Source of the DNA: Kordia antarctica | GTDB taxonomy: Bacteria; Bacteroidota; Bacteroidia; Flavobacteriales; Flavobacteriaceae | Length of the DNA stretch: 64,000 nt | Assembly (NCBI RefSeq): GCF_009901525.1 | Contig: NZ_CP019288.1 | Span: 3,997,501 to 4,061,500 of the forward strand | Direction of reading: 5' to 3' | In this document: in pieces, positions 52,937 to 63,136 of the stretch | How positions within the stretch are numbered: position 1 is the stretch's first letter | Layout: every line of letters begins with the position of its first letter | Translations under genes and position numbers: made by a program | The notes under the pieces: model-generated | Seen by the model: only the letters and a program-made list of their open reading frames with translations | The model's database searches: none | What the model was told of the DNA's origin: nothing

Positions 52937-55459
52937 TTAAAAACCTAAATTAAAATAAAAGGTGAATTTAAAGGAAAGGTTATCTTCAAATTGTGGCAAA
53001 CTGTAAGCTCCGTATCGATACATAAAGCTTAAACCAAATCCTTTGAAGAGTTTATTGATTTCGAATCCAGATTCAGAATATCCATGTTTTAAGGAACTGA
53101 ATTGTTGTCCTAAGTGACGATCAATGTTTTCTGCATCACCAATGGCAAATCTGGAAATTAAGATCAATTCAGGACGGAATTTTGCAGTAATTTTAAATGG
53201 TTTGAATTGATGTTTTGCTTGAAGTGTGACGAATTTGTCAGAGAAAAATTCGTTGAAATACATCGTTTCAAAACTGTTTCTTCCCGCAATTGAAAAACGT
53301 TGTAATACTTCGTCTTTATTAGGATTATTTGGTGAAGTGTGATATAAATGTGAGATTGGAATATCGCCAAAACCCAATCCACCTTTTACTAAAAATGAAG
53401 TAACGCCTTTGCCAATTGGGCTGATTTCATGCGCTATTCTCAAATCTAACTTTGTAAAATTAAAATCTCCACCAAAAAAAGTATTGATACTTTGTGTTGC
53501 CTGAAACGCAAATTGTGGAAAACCACTTTTGATTTCCGTACGTCCGTGACGCGTTTGCATGTATTCACTAAATGGATTCCATTGTACCGAAAAGATTGCT
53601 TCTGTAATATCATACGCACTGAAAACGTCGCCATTATTCACAAAACCATAATCGTAAGTAGATGCTATATTACTTTTTGAAAGCATCAAATTTGCTTGCA
53701 TTTTTGCTGTAATTTGATGTTCTAAGTTTACCGTTAAGCGTTTGGTTTCATAAAATAAATCAATATTGAATAATCGCGGTTCGAACAATGAAAAAGCACG
53801 TCTATCTGTGATAAATCGGGAACTTCCAGTTTCTACCAAATCATCGGTATACGACATACCAAACCAAGTTTCCGTACGTTTGTCTAATCGTGCTGCGCCG
53901 CCAAAACCAAATTTAAAATCTTTATCACGTGTTCCATAAACTCCGTAACCATTTAATTTATATTTGGTAGAAAAGTTTGCGCTTGTAACGCCACCAAGTC
54001 CTAATCGGAACGCTTCGTAATTGTTATATTTTAATAAATAGCGTAAATCTAAATCGATATATTTTGTTGGATAATATCCGCGAAGTAATTTACGAGCTAA
54101 GTAAATATCTTTTTCTACACCATCTTTTGCAACAACACTATCAAGGACAACATAGGTTTCTTTTCCGCGTTGCGTGATGCTATCCGTACGAAATTGATTC
54201 CAATACATTTCGTCTCTGTTGTGTGCTTTTTCATCAATTTCAATTGCCAATCCGCGACCTCTAATTTTTACAGGTTCGTTAATAGATAAATCAAAATTTT
54301 GTGTTTTTGAACTTAAGAAAATAAAATCGCTTACTTTTTGTTCATTGCTTCGAACTGTTGTTGTGCTGTCTTGTGGCTTTTCACGCTGTACATTTACGGT
54401 TGCGCCAAAGAGCGATACAGAATCGTCCGTTTTTCCTTTTTGAATTTGAATTTCTTTATCTGTTGGAAACCAAACTTCAAATGTTTTATTATAGTCAAAG
54501 TTTTGGACAGCTTTGATGTCAATCACACCTTTTATTTCGGCAATTCCTTTTTGCAATGCGTATGATTCTCTATCAATATAAAGAATACCTTCCAAGCCAG
54601 AAGTTTTTCCTTTCTTTTTTGGATTGTAATAAATCATGTACGATTCGCGCCCACTATTGATTACGGTATCAAGTATTTTATAATTGTATTTTGATAAAGC
54701 ATTATTTGCTAATGGACTTGCATATGAAGTTCCAAAAAGTTCGTATTGATTTTGGTAAAAAGAGAACGACTGAATTTTGATGCCAAGTATTTCGTAAATC
54801 GGTTCTTTAAAACCTGCCATGCGTGTTGCCAAAACTTTTTCGCGCTTTCCTTTGGAAGAACTATATGAAACTTCACTGACTTTTTCCGTCAAGTAAATGT
54901 GGCTTCGCATCATGTCTTTTTTGAAACTGTAATTGGATGAATCTATTTCTTTAAAGACTAATTTTCCATCTTTTTTTGTGAAGATAGAATCGAGCTGTCC
55001 ATTGATAGAATCTGGATTTGCAGTAACTAAAAGTTTGTTGTATGAATTTAGTTTGAACGAATTTAGCTTGCGTTCAGGATCGTTTTCTTTTTTACGATCA
55101 ATAGCATCGCGTATAATTTGCAATGCAGGATTTTCCTTGTTGTATAAAACAACGGCATCTAATGATTCTTGAGAAAGTTCTAATTGTATTTTAAAATAGG
55201 TTGTATTTTTTTCTATAGGAATAGTTACTGTTTTGTAACCGATGTATGAAATGCGAATAGATGTGATTTCGCTTTTTAAATATATGGTAAACTTTCCTTC
55301 CGCATCTGTAATTGTGCCTTTGGTTGGAGAAATATAAATGTTAGCAAATGGTAATGATTCTTTGGATTGTTTATCGGTTACAACTCCCGAAATTTTTTGT
55401 TGCGCAAATGCAGCAATTGAAGTGAGTAGTAAAATAAAAATCAATACTGATTTTTTCAT
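52937..55459 (-). CDS. DUF5686 outer-membrane protein with carboxypeptidase-regulatory-like domain
   Basis: An 840-aa protein with a signal peptide (1-20, ending AFAQQ), an N-terminal carboxypeptidase-regulatory-like beta domain (about 22-100, GVVTDKQSKESLPFANIYI), a long DUF5686 region, and a C-terminal beta barrel ending in an aromatic residue (FNLGF). Common in Flavobacteriia; the function is unknown. It lies 48 nt upstream of the RND gene on the same strand and may be co-transcribed with it. Confidence 0.85.
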   Translation of the reverse strand: MKKSVLIFILLLTSIAAFAQQKISGVVTDKQSKESLPFANIYISPTKGTITDAEGKFTIYLKSEITSIRISYIGYKTVTIPIEKNTTYFKIQLELSQESLDAVVLYNKENPALQIIRDAIDRKKENDPERKLNSFKLNSYNKLLVTANPDSINGQLDSIFTKKDGKLVFKEIDSSNYSFKKDMMRSHIYLTEKVSEVSYSSSKGKREKVLATRMAGFKEPIYEILGIKIQSFSFYQNQYELFGTSYASPLANNALSKYNYKILDTVINSGRESYMIYYNPKKKGKTSGLEGILYIDRESYALQKGIAEIKGVIDIKAVQNFDYNKTFEVWFPTDKEIQIQKGKTDDSVSLFGATVNVQREKPQDSTTTVRSNEQKVSDFIFLSSKTQNFDLSINEPVKIRGRGLAIEIDEKAHNRDEMYWNQFRTDSITQRGKETYVVLDSVVAKDGVEKDIYLARKLLRGYYPTKYIDLDLRYLLKYNNYEAFRLGLGGVTSANFSTKYKLNGYGVYGTRDKDFKFGFGGAARLDKRTETWFGMSYTDDLVETGSSRFITDRRAFSLFEPRLFNIDLFYETKRLTVNLEHQITAKMQANLMLSKSNIASTYDYGFVNNGDVFSAYDITEAIFSVQWNPFSEYMQTRHGRTEIKSGFPQFAFQATQSINTFFGGDFNFTKLDLRIAHEISPIGKGVTSFLVKGGLGFGDIPISHLYHTSPNNPNKDEVLQRFSIAGRNSFETMYFNEFFSDKFVTLQAKHQFKPFKITAKFRPELILISRFAIGDAENIDRHLGQQFSSLKHGYSESGFEINKLFKGFGLSFMYRYGAYSLPQFEDNLSFKFTFYFNLGF

Positions 55460-55603
55460 CTGTTATGGTATGTTTTCAGAGATCAGATGGAATGATTCCT
55501 GATGTGTCTTTTAATCTTCGTCGATAATTACTTCCGTTGATTACATTGTTTTTTACACTGTATTTGCACGGAGCTATTTGTATAACGAATAATATAGCAT
55601 AAT

Positions 55604-55634
55604 GTTACAAAAAATAAAGCGACCACTGGCCGCT
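55604..55634 (-). terminator. Terminator after frr
   Basis: On the - strand AGCGGCC and GGTCGCT form a stem (one G-U pair) around a 3-nt loop and are followed by TTATTTTTT. It ends the translation-factor operon. Confidence 0.75.
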
Positions 55635-55666
55635 ATATTCTTAGTTTATTATAAGTTTAACGTTTT

Positions 55667-56221
55667 TTAAACCGTCATAATTTCTCTTTCTTTAATGACT
55701 AAAACGTCATCTATCTTTTGAGTGTAGCTATCTGTTAATACTTGTACATCGATTTCTGCATTTTTCTTTGCATCATCAGAAACATCTAACTTTTTGATTT
55801 CTCTATTTGCTTCTTGTCTAGCATTTCTGATTCCAACTTTGGCATCTTCACCTTCACCTTTAGACTGTTTTGCTAAATCTCTACGACGTTCTTCAGTTAA
55901 TGCTGGCACGTTGATAATTACCGATTCCCCATTATTCATAGGATTAAATCCAAGATTTGCTAACATAATTCCTCTTTCAATTTCTTGAATCATACTTTTT
56001 TCCCAAGGTTGAATGGTAATTGTACGTGCATCGGTACTATTTACGTTTGCAACTTGCGATAATGGAGTTTGTGAACCATAATAATCGACCATAACATTAG
56101 AAAGCATTGCAGGAGAAGCTTTTCCTGCTCTAATACCCAATAATTGCTTTGATAAGTGTGCAATAGCATGATCCATTGATTCTTTTGTGGTGTCTATGAT
56201 AAATTTAATGTCTTCGTTCAT
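55667..56221 (-). CDS. frr: Ribosome recycling factor
   Basis: A 184-aa protein with the usual three-helix bundle plus beta domain: GIRAGKASPAML near 30, TITIQPWEKSMIQEIERGI around 68-86, and RRDLAKQSKGEGEDAKVGIRNARQ split near 115-140. It separates ribosomal subunits with EF-G after termination. It lies about 110 nt after pyrH, the normal order. Confidence 0.97.
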   Translation of the reverse strand: MNEDIKFIIDTTKESMDHAIAHLSKQLLGIRAGKASPAMLSNVMVDYYGSQTPLSQVANVNSTDARTITIQPWEKSMIQEIERGIMLANLGFNPMNNGESVIINVPALTEERRRDLAKQSKGEGEDAKVGIRNARQEANREIKKLDVSDDAKKNAEIDVQVLTDSYTQKIDDVLVIKEREIMTV

Positions 56222-56332
56222 ACTGTTTAAAATTATTAATGAAAGCGATTTACTACTTTCTAAATCATTACTAATTTAAAATATTTTTTTGTTATTGTTC
56301 GAATAAAATCAAAAATCAAGCCAAATTTTATA

Positions 56333-57040
56333 TTATAAGTTGACTTTAGTCCCAATATTTTCTCCTAAAACTACTTTGAGTAAATTTCCACGTGTATTCA
56401 TATCAAACACAATAATTGGCAATTCATTTTCTTGACTCAGCGTAAAAGCAGTTGTGTCCATCACTTTTAATCCTTGCTTTAAAACTTCATCAAAAGAAAT
56501 ATAATCAAACTTTACAGCTTCCGTGTTCTTTTCAGGATCTTTATCGTAAATTCCATCTACACGAGTTCCTTTCAAAATTACATCTGCATGCACTTCAATA
56601 GCACGTAATACAGCGGCAGAATCCGTAGTAAAATATGGATTCCCAGTTCCTGCACCAAAAATAACAACACGTCCTTTTTCTAAATGACGAATCGCTTTTC
56701 GTTTAATATAAGGTTCAGCTACTTCTTTAATTTCTAAAGCTGTTAACAAGCGTGTATGTACATCTGCGTCTTCCAACGCACTTTGTAATGCCAAACCGTT
56801 AATAACAGTTGCGAGCATTCCCATGTGATCTCCTTGTACTCTGTCCATGCCATTACTGGCACCAGCAACACCTCTAAAAATATTTCCACCACCGATAACA
56901 ATGGCAACTTCGATTCCTAGCTCGACTACTTCTTTAATTTCTTTCGCGTATATGGCTAAACGTTTTGGATCAATTCCATATTGTCTATCACCCATGAGCG
57001 CTTCGCCTGATAATTTGAGTAAAATTCTTTTGTATTGCAT
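56333..57040 (-). CDS. pyrH: UMP kinase
   Basis: A 235-aa amino-acid-kinase-fold protein. The start [15 protein letters not shown] matches the family N-terminus; an ATG 11 codons earlier adds only a tail. [10 protein letters not shown] and [12 protein letters not shown] are the phosphate- and UMP-binding loops. It phosphorylates UMP to UDP. Confidence 0.97.
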   Translation of the reverse strand: MQYKRILLKLSGEALMGDRQYGIDPKRLAIYAKEIKEVVELGIEVAIVIGGGNIFRGVAGASNGMDRVQGDHMGMLATVINGLALQSALEDADVHTRLLTALEIKEVAEPYIKRKAIRHLEKGRVVIFGAGTGNPYFTTDSAAVLRAIEVHADVILKGTRVDGIYDKDPEKNTEAVKFDYISFDEVLKQGLKVMDTTAFTLSQENELPIIVFDMNTRGNLLKVVLGENIGTKVNL

Positions 57041-57313
57041 TGTTTGTTGTGATGAGTTTTGCAAATATAGCAAATAATGAAGTGTACAAAAATGTTTTTA
57101 GTTGTAAGTATGATTAATCACAAATAATCATTCACAATAAAAAGGGAAGAATCACTCGAAAAGATTAAAAAGAACAAGCATGCCTTTTTTATACAATTAT
57201 ACAGCCTTTTGCGGATTACCGTAATTATATGTAAAAATTATGATTTACTTTAGTTGTAATACACTTACAAAAGTAAGATATTTTATATGTTTATAAATCC
57301 AAAAGCTTTAATT

Positions 57314-57844
57314 ATGAGAAAATTACATCTATTATTAATTTTTACTACAATATTTTTTGTTGCTTGTAGTAATGATACGGAAAATCTAACAAATGATACA
57401 CTTCAGCCTCTTAACTTTTCTTTATTATCTCCAGATAAAGTTTCGATTGCAAATTCAGTTGAAGAATTAAATGATAGAATTACGAATCAAAAAGGAACTA
57501 TTATTGATATCGTATATGAAAAGGCAACAGATCAATCGATTGTTGCAACGATACATTATGAGTTAGAAGGTTTTGAATTTGCTATATTATTTGTGCGCGG
57601 TATTACAGATTTCAAATTTGAGAAAGATACCGTGATTAAGTTTGAGCAAGACACTGAAATTTCCAAATCTACAAATCAAGACGATATATACATTTCATGC
57701 TCAGGTGGCAATTGCTGCTATCCAAGCGGAACCTATAATCCTAATAACGGAGCAATCACTACTTCTTGCAAATGTGAAGGTGGTAATAATTCTGTTTGTG
57801 TAATGAGGATTAGTAAAAAAGCTCCAGAAGTAACGCCGAATTAA
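57314..57844 (+). CDS. Cys-rich lipoprotein placed inside the translation-gene cluster
   Basis: A 176-aa protein with a lipobox (FFVAC) after a signal peptide starting MRKLHLLLI. The C-terminal 45 residues are Cys/Gly-rich (CSGGNCCYPSG, SCKCEGG), suggesting disulfides or metal binding. It lies on the opposite strand between tsf and pyrH, which are normally adjacent, so it is probably an insertion in this lineage. Confidence 0.65.
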   Translation: MRKLHLLLIFTTIFFVACSNDTENLTNDTLQPLNFSLLSPDKVSIANSVEELNDRITNQKGTIIDIVYEKATDQSIVATIHYELEGFEFAILFVRGITDFKFEKDTVIKFEQDTEISKSTNQDDIYISCSGGNCCYPSGTYNPNNGAITTSCKCEGGNNSVCVMRISKKAPEVTPN

Positions 57845-57870
57845 TTGCTGCTTGTATATTAAAAACACAA

Positions 57871-57901
57871 AAAAGGCTCGTCAAATTGACAAGCCTTTTT
57901 A
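57871..57901. terminator. Bidirectional terminator between the lipoprotein gene and tsf
   Basis: AAAAGGCT with GTC and GAC with AGCCTTTT pair around AAATT with one mismatch. A and T runs lie on both sides. It lies between the convergent lipoprotein and tsf genes. Confidence 0.8.
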
Positions 57902-57931
57902 TATACTTATAACTCCGAAGAGTAAATTTGT

Positions 57932-58897
57932 TTATCCTAAAGATACACGTTTGAAACCTGTTACAGCAACGTCTCCGTAAGAAGCAACATATTTAGCAAC
58001 CGTAGACTTTTCATCTTTGATAAAGTTTTGGTCTAATAAACATTGCTCTTGATCTAACGTAGTGTTATCTGAAATAAATCTTTCCATTTTACCTGGTAAG
58101 ATACGATCCCAAATTTTCTCTGGTTTTCCTTCAGCAGCTAATTCCGCTTTTGCATCCGCTTCTGCTTTTGCTAAAACTTCGTCGCTTAACTGAGACATAG
58201 AGATATATTGAGGAACATTTTTCAATGTTTTCCCTAAACGTACTAATTCTTCGTTATCTTTTTCAATTGCAGCAATTCTCGCTTCTGTTTCAGATGCAAC
58301 AAAAGCAGGATCGAAATCTTTGTAAGATAATGTAGTTGCTCCCATAGAAGCAACTTGCATAGCAACATCTTTAGCTAAGGCTTCAATGTTATCAACTTTT
58401 GCAGAAAATCCTACAACAGCAGCAATTTTATTGATGTGTACATATGATCCAACATAAGCAGCTTCGATTTTTTCAAAAGCATTTATCTCAATTTTCTCAC
58501 CAATAACACCAGTTTGCTCAATTAATTTTTCAGCAACAGTCATTCCACCGAAATCAGCAGCTAAAAATTCTTCTTTTGTATTATGCTCAATAGCTAAGTC
58601 TGCTAATTCTTTTCCTAAGGCAACAAAACTATCGTTTTTACCAACGAAATCAGTTTCACATCCTACAACAATTGCAACACCTGTAGTATTGTCTGCATTT
58701 ACTTTTGCAACAGCAACACCTTCACTTGATTCACGATCTGCTCTTTTAGCAGCAACTTTTTGACCTTTCTTACGAAGAATGTCAATTGCTTTATCGAAAT
58801 CACCTTCAGCTTCTACTAATGCCTTTTTGCAGTCCATCATTCCTGCACCTGTAGTTTTTCTTAATTTACCTACTTCTGCGGCTGTAATTTTTGCCAT
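57932..58897 (-). CDS. tsf: Elongation factor Ts
   Basis: A 321-aa protein. The N-terminal UBA-like part (VGKLRKTTGAGMMDCKKALVEA) is followed by the Tsf core (VAIVVGCETDFVGKND) and a C-terminal EF-Ts module. It is the GDP exchange factor for EF-Tu. It lies about 105 nt after rpsB in the usual order. Confidence 0.97.
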   Translation of the reverse strand: MAKITAAEVGKLRKTTGAGMMDCKKALVEAEGDFDKAIDILRKKGQKVAAKRADRESSEGVAVAKVNADNTTGVAIVVGCETDFVGKNDSFVALGKELADLAIEHNTKEEFLAADFGGMTVAEKLIEQTGVIGEKIEINAFEKIEAAYVGSYVHINKIAAVVGFSAKVDNIEALAKDVAMQVASMGATTLSYKDFDPAFVASETEARIAAIEKDNEELVRLGKTLKNVPQYISMSQLSDEVLAKAEADAKAELAAEGKPEKIWDRILPGKMERFISDNTTLDQEQCLLDQNFIKDEKSTVAKYVASYGDVAVTGFKRVSLG

Positions 58898-59002
58898 TTT
58901 ATGTTTGTTTTAATGTTCATACGCTAATTCAGTATTTTCAAAATCAACAGTAAAACCGCTTATTTCTTTTTATTGAATTAACGTATCAACGTTAAATAAT
59001 AA

Positions 59003-59953
59003 TTATTTTTTATCTTCTTCTTTTGCTGGAGCTTCCTTTTCAGCTTTTGGAGCAGCAACTTCAGTTTCAGCTGGAGTTTCTTTAGCTTCTGCCTTTACTT
59101 CAGGTTTTGCTTCTGCTTCAGTTTTAGCTGTAACTTCTTTGGTTTCTGCCTTTACTTCAGGTTTAGCCGGAGCTTCTTTAGTTTCAGCTTTTGCTTCAGG
59201 TTTCGCTTCTGCCTTTGGAGCAGCAGCTACTTCTTTTTCAACTTTTTTAGCATCTTTTTCAGCTTTTCTCTCAGATAAACCTTCGATAACTGCATCAGTA
59301 ACGTGCGTTAAAATGTTCTCGATCGATTTTGAAGCATCATCATTTGCAGGAATTACATAATCTACCTCTCTTGGGTCAGAATTTGTATCAACCATTGCAA
59401 AAATTGGAATGTTTAATTTCTGAGCTTCTTTGATTGCGATGTGTTCACGTTTGATATCAACTATGAATAATGCACCTGGAAGACGCGTCATATCGTTGAT
59501 AGAACCTAAGTTTTTTTCTAATTTTGCTCTTAAACGATCAACCTGTAAACGTTCTTTCTTAGATAAAGTAAGGAACGTTCCATCTTTCTTCATTCGGTCA
59601 ATAGTAGCCATTTTTTTAACGGCTTTTCTGATCGTTACAAAGTTAGTTAACATTCCACCTGGCCATCTTTCAGTGATGTACGGCATGTTAGCTTTCCCTG
59701 CTTTTTCAGCAACAATGTCTTTTGCTTGTTTTTTCGTAGCTACGAAAAGTATTTTTCTACCAGATGCTGCAATTTTTCTTAAAGCTTCATTAGCTTCCTC
59801 AATTTTAGCAACAGTCTTGTATAAGTTGATAATGTGGATTCCATTGCGCTCCATGTAGATGTACGGCGCCATGTTTGGATCCCATTTTCTTGTCAAGTGT
59901 CCAAAGTGTACACCTGCTTCAAGTAAGTCTTTAACTTCTATGTTATTTGCCAT
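59003..59953 (-). CDS. rpsB: 30S ribosomal protein S2 with long acidic/basic repeat tail
   Basis: A 316-aa protein. Residues 1-225 are normal S2 (LLEAGVHFGHLTRKWDPNM, VDTNSDPREVDYVIPANDD). The last 90 residues are an Ala/Lys/Glu/Pro repeat (AEAKPEAKAE-type units), so the protein is about 70 residues longer than typical S2. The tail is probably disordered and may have grown by repeat slippage. Confidence 0.95.
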   Translation of the reverse strand: MANNIEVKDLLEAGVHFGHLTRKWDPNMAPYIYMERNGIHIINLYKTVAKIEEANEALRKIAASGRKILFVATKKQAKDIVAEKAGKANMPYITERWPGGMLTNFVTIRKAVKKMATIDRMKKDGTFLTLSKKERLQVDRLRAKLEKNLGSINDMTRLPGALFIVDIKREHIAIKEAQKLNIPIFAMVDTNSDPREVDYVIPANDDASKSIENILTHVTDAVIEGLSERKAEKDAKKVEKEVAAAPKAEAKPEAKAETKEAPAKPEVKAETKEVTAKTEAEAKPEVKAEAKETPAETEVAAPKAEKEAPAKEEDKK

Positions 59954-60122
59954 TTTTGTAAATAGTTTACGTTCGTTGAATTAGCAATAGATGAGTAGCA
60001 ATTTGCATTGGTCTTATCTATTTAGATGCTAAACTAATTTCCGCTGTATGCGAAACAACGACAACATTATTTTAATTTCAATAATAAATGAACTGTACGT
60101 TTTTTTCGAAAAACGACAAAAA

Positions 60123-60509
60123 TTAACGTTTCGAGAACTGGAATTTCTTACGAGCTTTCTTCTGTCCAAATTTCTTACGTTCAACCATTCTTGGATCTCT
60201 TGTAAGTAATCCTTCTGGTTTAAGTGCCAATCTGTTTTCAGGATCAATCTCGCATAATACTCTTGAGATTGCCAAACGAACAGCTTCTGCTTGTCCAGTA
60301 GATCCACCACCAAATACATTTACTTTTACATCGTAAGCATCAACTGTTTCTGTTAAAGCGAACGGTTGTTTTACTTTGTACTGTAATGTTGGTGTTGGGA
60401 AATACGTTTCAAACGATTTCTTGTTTACGGTAATGTTCCCAGTTCCTGGAGAAACATATACACGAGCAACAGCCGTCTTTCTACGACCAATTTTGTGAAT
60501 AACTTCCAT
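60123..60509 (-). CDS. rpsI: 30S ribosomal protein S9
   Basis: A 128-aa protein with the family start [19 protein letters not shown], the [13 protein letters not shown] loop and the basic C-terminus ([12 protein letters not shown]) that reaches the P site. It starts 1 nt after the rplM stop. Confidence 0.97.
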   Translation of the reverse strand: MEVIHKIGRRKTAVARVYVSPGTGNITVNKKSFETYFPTPTLQYKVKQPFALTETVDAYDVKVNVFGGGSTGQAEAVRLAISRVLCEIDPENRLALKPEGLLTRDPRMVERKKFGQKKARKKFQFSKR

Positions 60510-60510
60510 G

Positions 60511-60966
60511 TTACATTAAATCATTTAAGTTAATAGTTGTTGGCTTTTGCGCATCTTGATCGTGCTTTGGTCCAACATAAACTTTTAGGTTACGGAATAA
60601 TGCGCTACCCAATTTGTTTTTTGGTAACATTCCTTTAACTGATTTTTCCACTAATTTTGCTGGGTCTTTGTCATAAAGTTCCGTAGCTGTTAGTGATCTT
60701 TGACCACCTGGATAACCTGTGTGACGAATATAAGATTTGTCAGTCCACTTGTTTCCAGTTAAGATGATTTTCTCCGCATTGATAATAACAACATTATCTC
60801 CGCAATCAGCATGTGGTGTAAAGCTAGGCTTGTACTTACCTCTAAGTAGTTTTGCTACCTTAGAAGCCATACGCCCTAGCGTTAGTCCTTCAGCATCAAC
60901 CAAAACCCATTGCTTATCTGCAGTAGCTTTGTTCGCTGAAATTGTTTTGTAGCTTAATGTGTCCAC
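60511..60966 (-). CDS. rplM: 50S ribosomal protein L13
   Basis: A 151-aa protein with [19 protein letters not shown] at about 21-39, [12 protein letters not shown] around 57-68 and HTGYPGG near 84. It is the first gene of the rplM-rpsI-rpsB-tsf group, and its promoter is in the divergent gap at 60,967-61,152. Confidence 0.97.
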   Translation of the reverse strand: MDTLSYKTISANKATADKQWVLVDAEGLTLGRMASKVAKLLRGKYKPSFTPHADCGDNVVIINAEKIILTGNKWTDKSYIRHTGYPGGQRSLTATELYDKDPAKLVEKSVKGMLPKNKLGSALFRNLKVYVGPKHDQDAQKPTTINLNDLM

Positions 60967-61152
60967 ACTAAATTTATTTAATTATTAAACATTCCTATCT
61001 CTTAAAAAGAGTCTGCAAAGGTAAGATTTATTATTTAGATAACAAATACATTGGGAAGAATCCTGAAATTAGATAAACGTATTGGTTTTCAATATTTTAA
61101 AAAATGTCTCAAAAAAGCAATTTTACTACTATCTTTATCGAAACTTTTATGA

Positions 61153-62151
61153 ATGAAATTTTTGCCAAAAATAAAGAAGTTTTTTATTAATACAGCGATT
61201 GTTGTAGTGGTAACTTTTGTGTTGTTTGAAGTTTTATATAGATATTCGGTAATTGATTTTTATAAAGCAGAAACCGCTCATTTGAATACTGAAACTGACT
61301 TGGCAAATACTTCCGTAGATTTTTTAGTGTTTGGCGATTCGTTTTCGGCTACAGCAAAAGAAATTAATTATATAGATAAGTTACGAGAAAAGAATCCGAA
61401 AGCATCATTTGTAAACGTGAGTGTTCCAGGAATTGGAGTTCGGCAAGTGAATACCTTCGCGAAAGCAAAAATTAAAAAACATCAGCCGAAAGCTATAATC
61501 TATCAAATTTATGTTGGAAACGATTTGGTTGACGTAAATCATTTATGGAGTTGGGAAAAGTTTTCTGTTGCCAGAAATTTGTATTGGGAAGCTTCCGATC
61601 ATTTTCTAAGTTTATCATATTTGAATCACAAAGCAACCGTTTTTAGTCCGCGCGTAAATAGTAGAACGCACACAATGGCAACCGACGATTTTTCTATTGA
61701 TTTTTATGATGAACGCACCAAACGATTTTTAAACTTTGATCGTTCTTTTTTTAACAATACATTGCTGCTAAAAGAGCCTTTTAAAGCACGTTATGATGTT
61801 TGGTTGGGTTATATGCAAACTTTCCTAGAAACGATTCCAAAAGATATTCCTGTGTATTTGGTGTGGATTCCACATTGCTCGCAAGTGAATGATTATTACT
61901 TAAATAATTTGAATCAATTAGGAGCAACTTTTGATGATAAAACAACTGTTCAACAACTAAATTATCCATTCTTCGCGCAAGCAAAAAAGGATTTAAAAGC
62001 ATTCACGAATGTGACACAATTAAATCCTTTAGAAACTTTTCAAGCAAACGACACAGAAAATTATCGTTTGTATTTTGCCAACGATCCACATATTAATGAT
62101 AACGGAAATGTGGTGTTGCGTGATTTTTTGCAGACTGAGATTTCTTTTTAA
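61153..62151 (+). CDS. Membrane-anchored SGNH-hydrolase-like protein
   Basis: A 332-aa protein. One N-terminal membrane helix (about 11-31) is followed by the SGNH blocks: FGDSFS (Ser nucleophile near 63), GND near 115, and DPHINDNG (Asp/His) near the C-terminus. This layout is like cell-surface acyl-ester hydrolases or acetyltransferase partners. A TATCTTTA box lies at 61,130-61,137. Confidence 0.7.
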   Translation: MKFLPKIKKFFINTAIVVVVTFVLFEVLYRYSVIDFYKAETAHLNTETDLANTSVDFLVFGDSFSATAKEINYIDKLREKNPKASFVNVSVPGIGVRQVNTFAKAKIKKHQPKAIIYQIYVGNDLVDVNHLWSWEKFSVARNLYWEASDHFLSLSYLNHKATVFSPRVNSRTHTMATDDFSIDFYDERTKRFLNFDRSFFNNTLLLKEPFKARYDVWLGYMQTFLETIPKDIPVYLVWIPHCSQVNDYYLNNLNQLGATFDDKTTVQQLNYPFFAQAKKDLKAFTNVTQLNPLETFQANDTENYRLYFANDPHINDNGNVVLRDFLQTEISF

Positions 62152-62158
62152 TCAAAAC

Positions 62159-62271
62159 GTCAATTCGAGTAATTTTTCGAAATGAAATAAAGAAAAATTG
62201 TATCGAGAATCATTTACAACTTCAAAGTGGATCTCGATACAATTTCTTGTCAGAAATCACTCGATCTGACG
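62159..62271. repeat. Inverted pair of REP-like units between convergent genes
   Basis: GTCAATTCGAGTAATTTTTC... to ...TTGTATCGAGAA (62,159-62,210) is followed by its inverted counterpart TCTCGATACAATTTC...ACTCGATCTGACG (62,232-62,271). Both match the unit at 35,719-35,776. The pair can fold into a long stem and probably terminates both flanking genes. Confidence 0.75.
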
Positions 62272-62294
62272 AATTCTGTGTATGAAAACCATTC

Positions 62295-63122
62295 TTACAC
62301 TTCTTCCTGTTTCTCAACAGTTTTTTCCAGCATTTCTTTCTTAGCTAATAAATTTTTCTGGTAACGACCTTGTACAATATCAATAATTACTAAGGTAATA
62401 ATGACAAAGTAGAACGTTGCTTTGCTCATTGGCGTTACTTTGTTTCCAAAAAATTCTAAATGTGCAATATGTCCGCCTTCTGACAGCAACATGATTCCCA
62501 CAATGAACAGAATAAATAATCCCAATACTTCGTACATTTTGTTCTTTTGTAAAAAGTTGGATACTTTATCCGCCATTACAATCATCAATAATCCACCTAA
62601 AATAACGGCAATTGTCATTAAAATTATTTGTGGTGTTTGTTCCATGTCGCTTGTTAATGCCATTGCGCTCAAAATAGAATCAAACGAGAATACCAAGTTC
62701 ATCACCACAATCCAAGTAATGACACTTTTTACAGATCTTTTACTTTTAGTGCCTTCATTCTGCGCATGTTCTTTCATCAACATCATATGCCAAATTTCTT
62801 TTACGGCGGTGTAAATGATAAAAACGCCACCTGCCAATACAATAAGACTGTGTCCGTTAAATTTGAATCCAATAACTTCATTACTGACATTCCAAAATGA
62901 CTCTTGGAAAAAAGAAATCAATTTTATCAATACAAATAATAATACAATTCGTAAAATTATAGCCAAACCAACTCCCATTTTTCGAACGAATGATTGTTTG
63001 TCTTTTGGTGCTTTTTGCGATTCTAACGAAATGTACAATAGGTTGTCAAATCCTAAAACAGCTTGCAATAAGACAAGCATAAATAAGGTAAAAAGACTAT
63101 CTAAGGTTAAAAGTTGTTCCAT
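62295..63122 (-). CDS. TerC family integral membrane protein
   Basis: A 275-aa protein with about seven helices and the family's acidic membrane motifs: AVLGFDNLLYI near residue 25 and NLVFSFDSILSAMAL near 145. Related proteins export manganese or are linked to tellurite resistance. No tellurite operon is nearby, so metal homeostasis is the better guess. Confidence 0.88.
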   Translation of the reverse strand: MEQLLTLDSLFTLFMLVLLQAVLGFDNLLYISLESQKAPKDKQSFVRKMGVGLAIILRIVLLFVLIKLISFFQESFWNVSNEVIGFKFNGHSLIVLAGGVFIIYTAVKEIWHMMLMKEHAQNEGTKSKRSVKSVITWIVVMNLVFSFDSILSAMALTSDMEQTPQIILMTIAVILGGLLMIVMADKVSNFLQKNKMYEVLGLFILFIVGIMLLSEGGHIAHLEFFGNKVTPMSKATFYFVIITLVIIDIVQGRYQKNLLAKKEMLEKTVEKQEEV

Positions 63123-63136
63123 GTTTCTTTATATAA

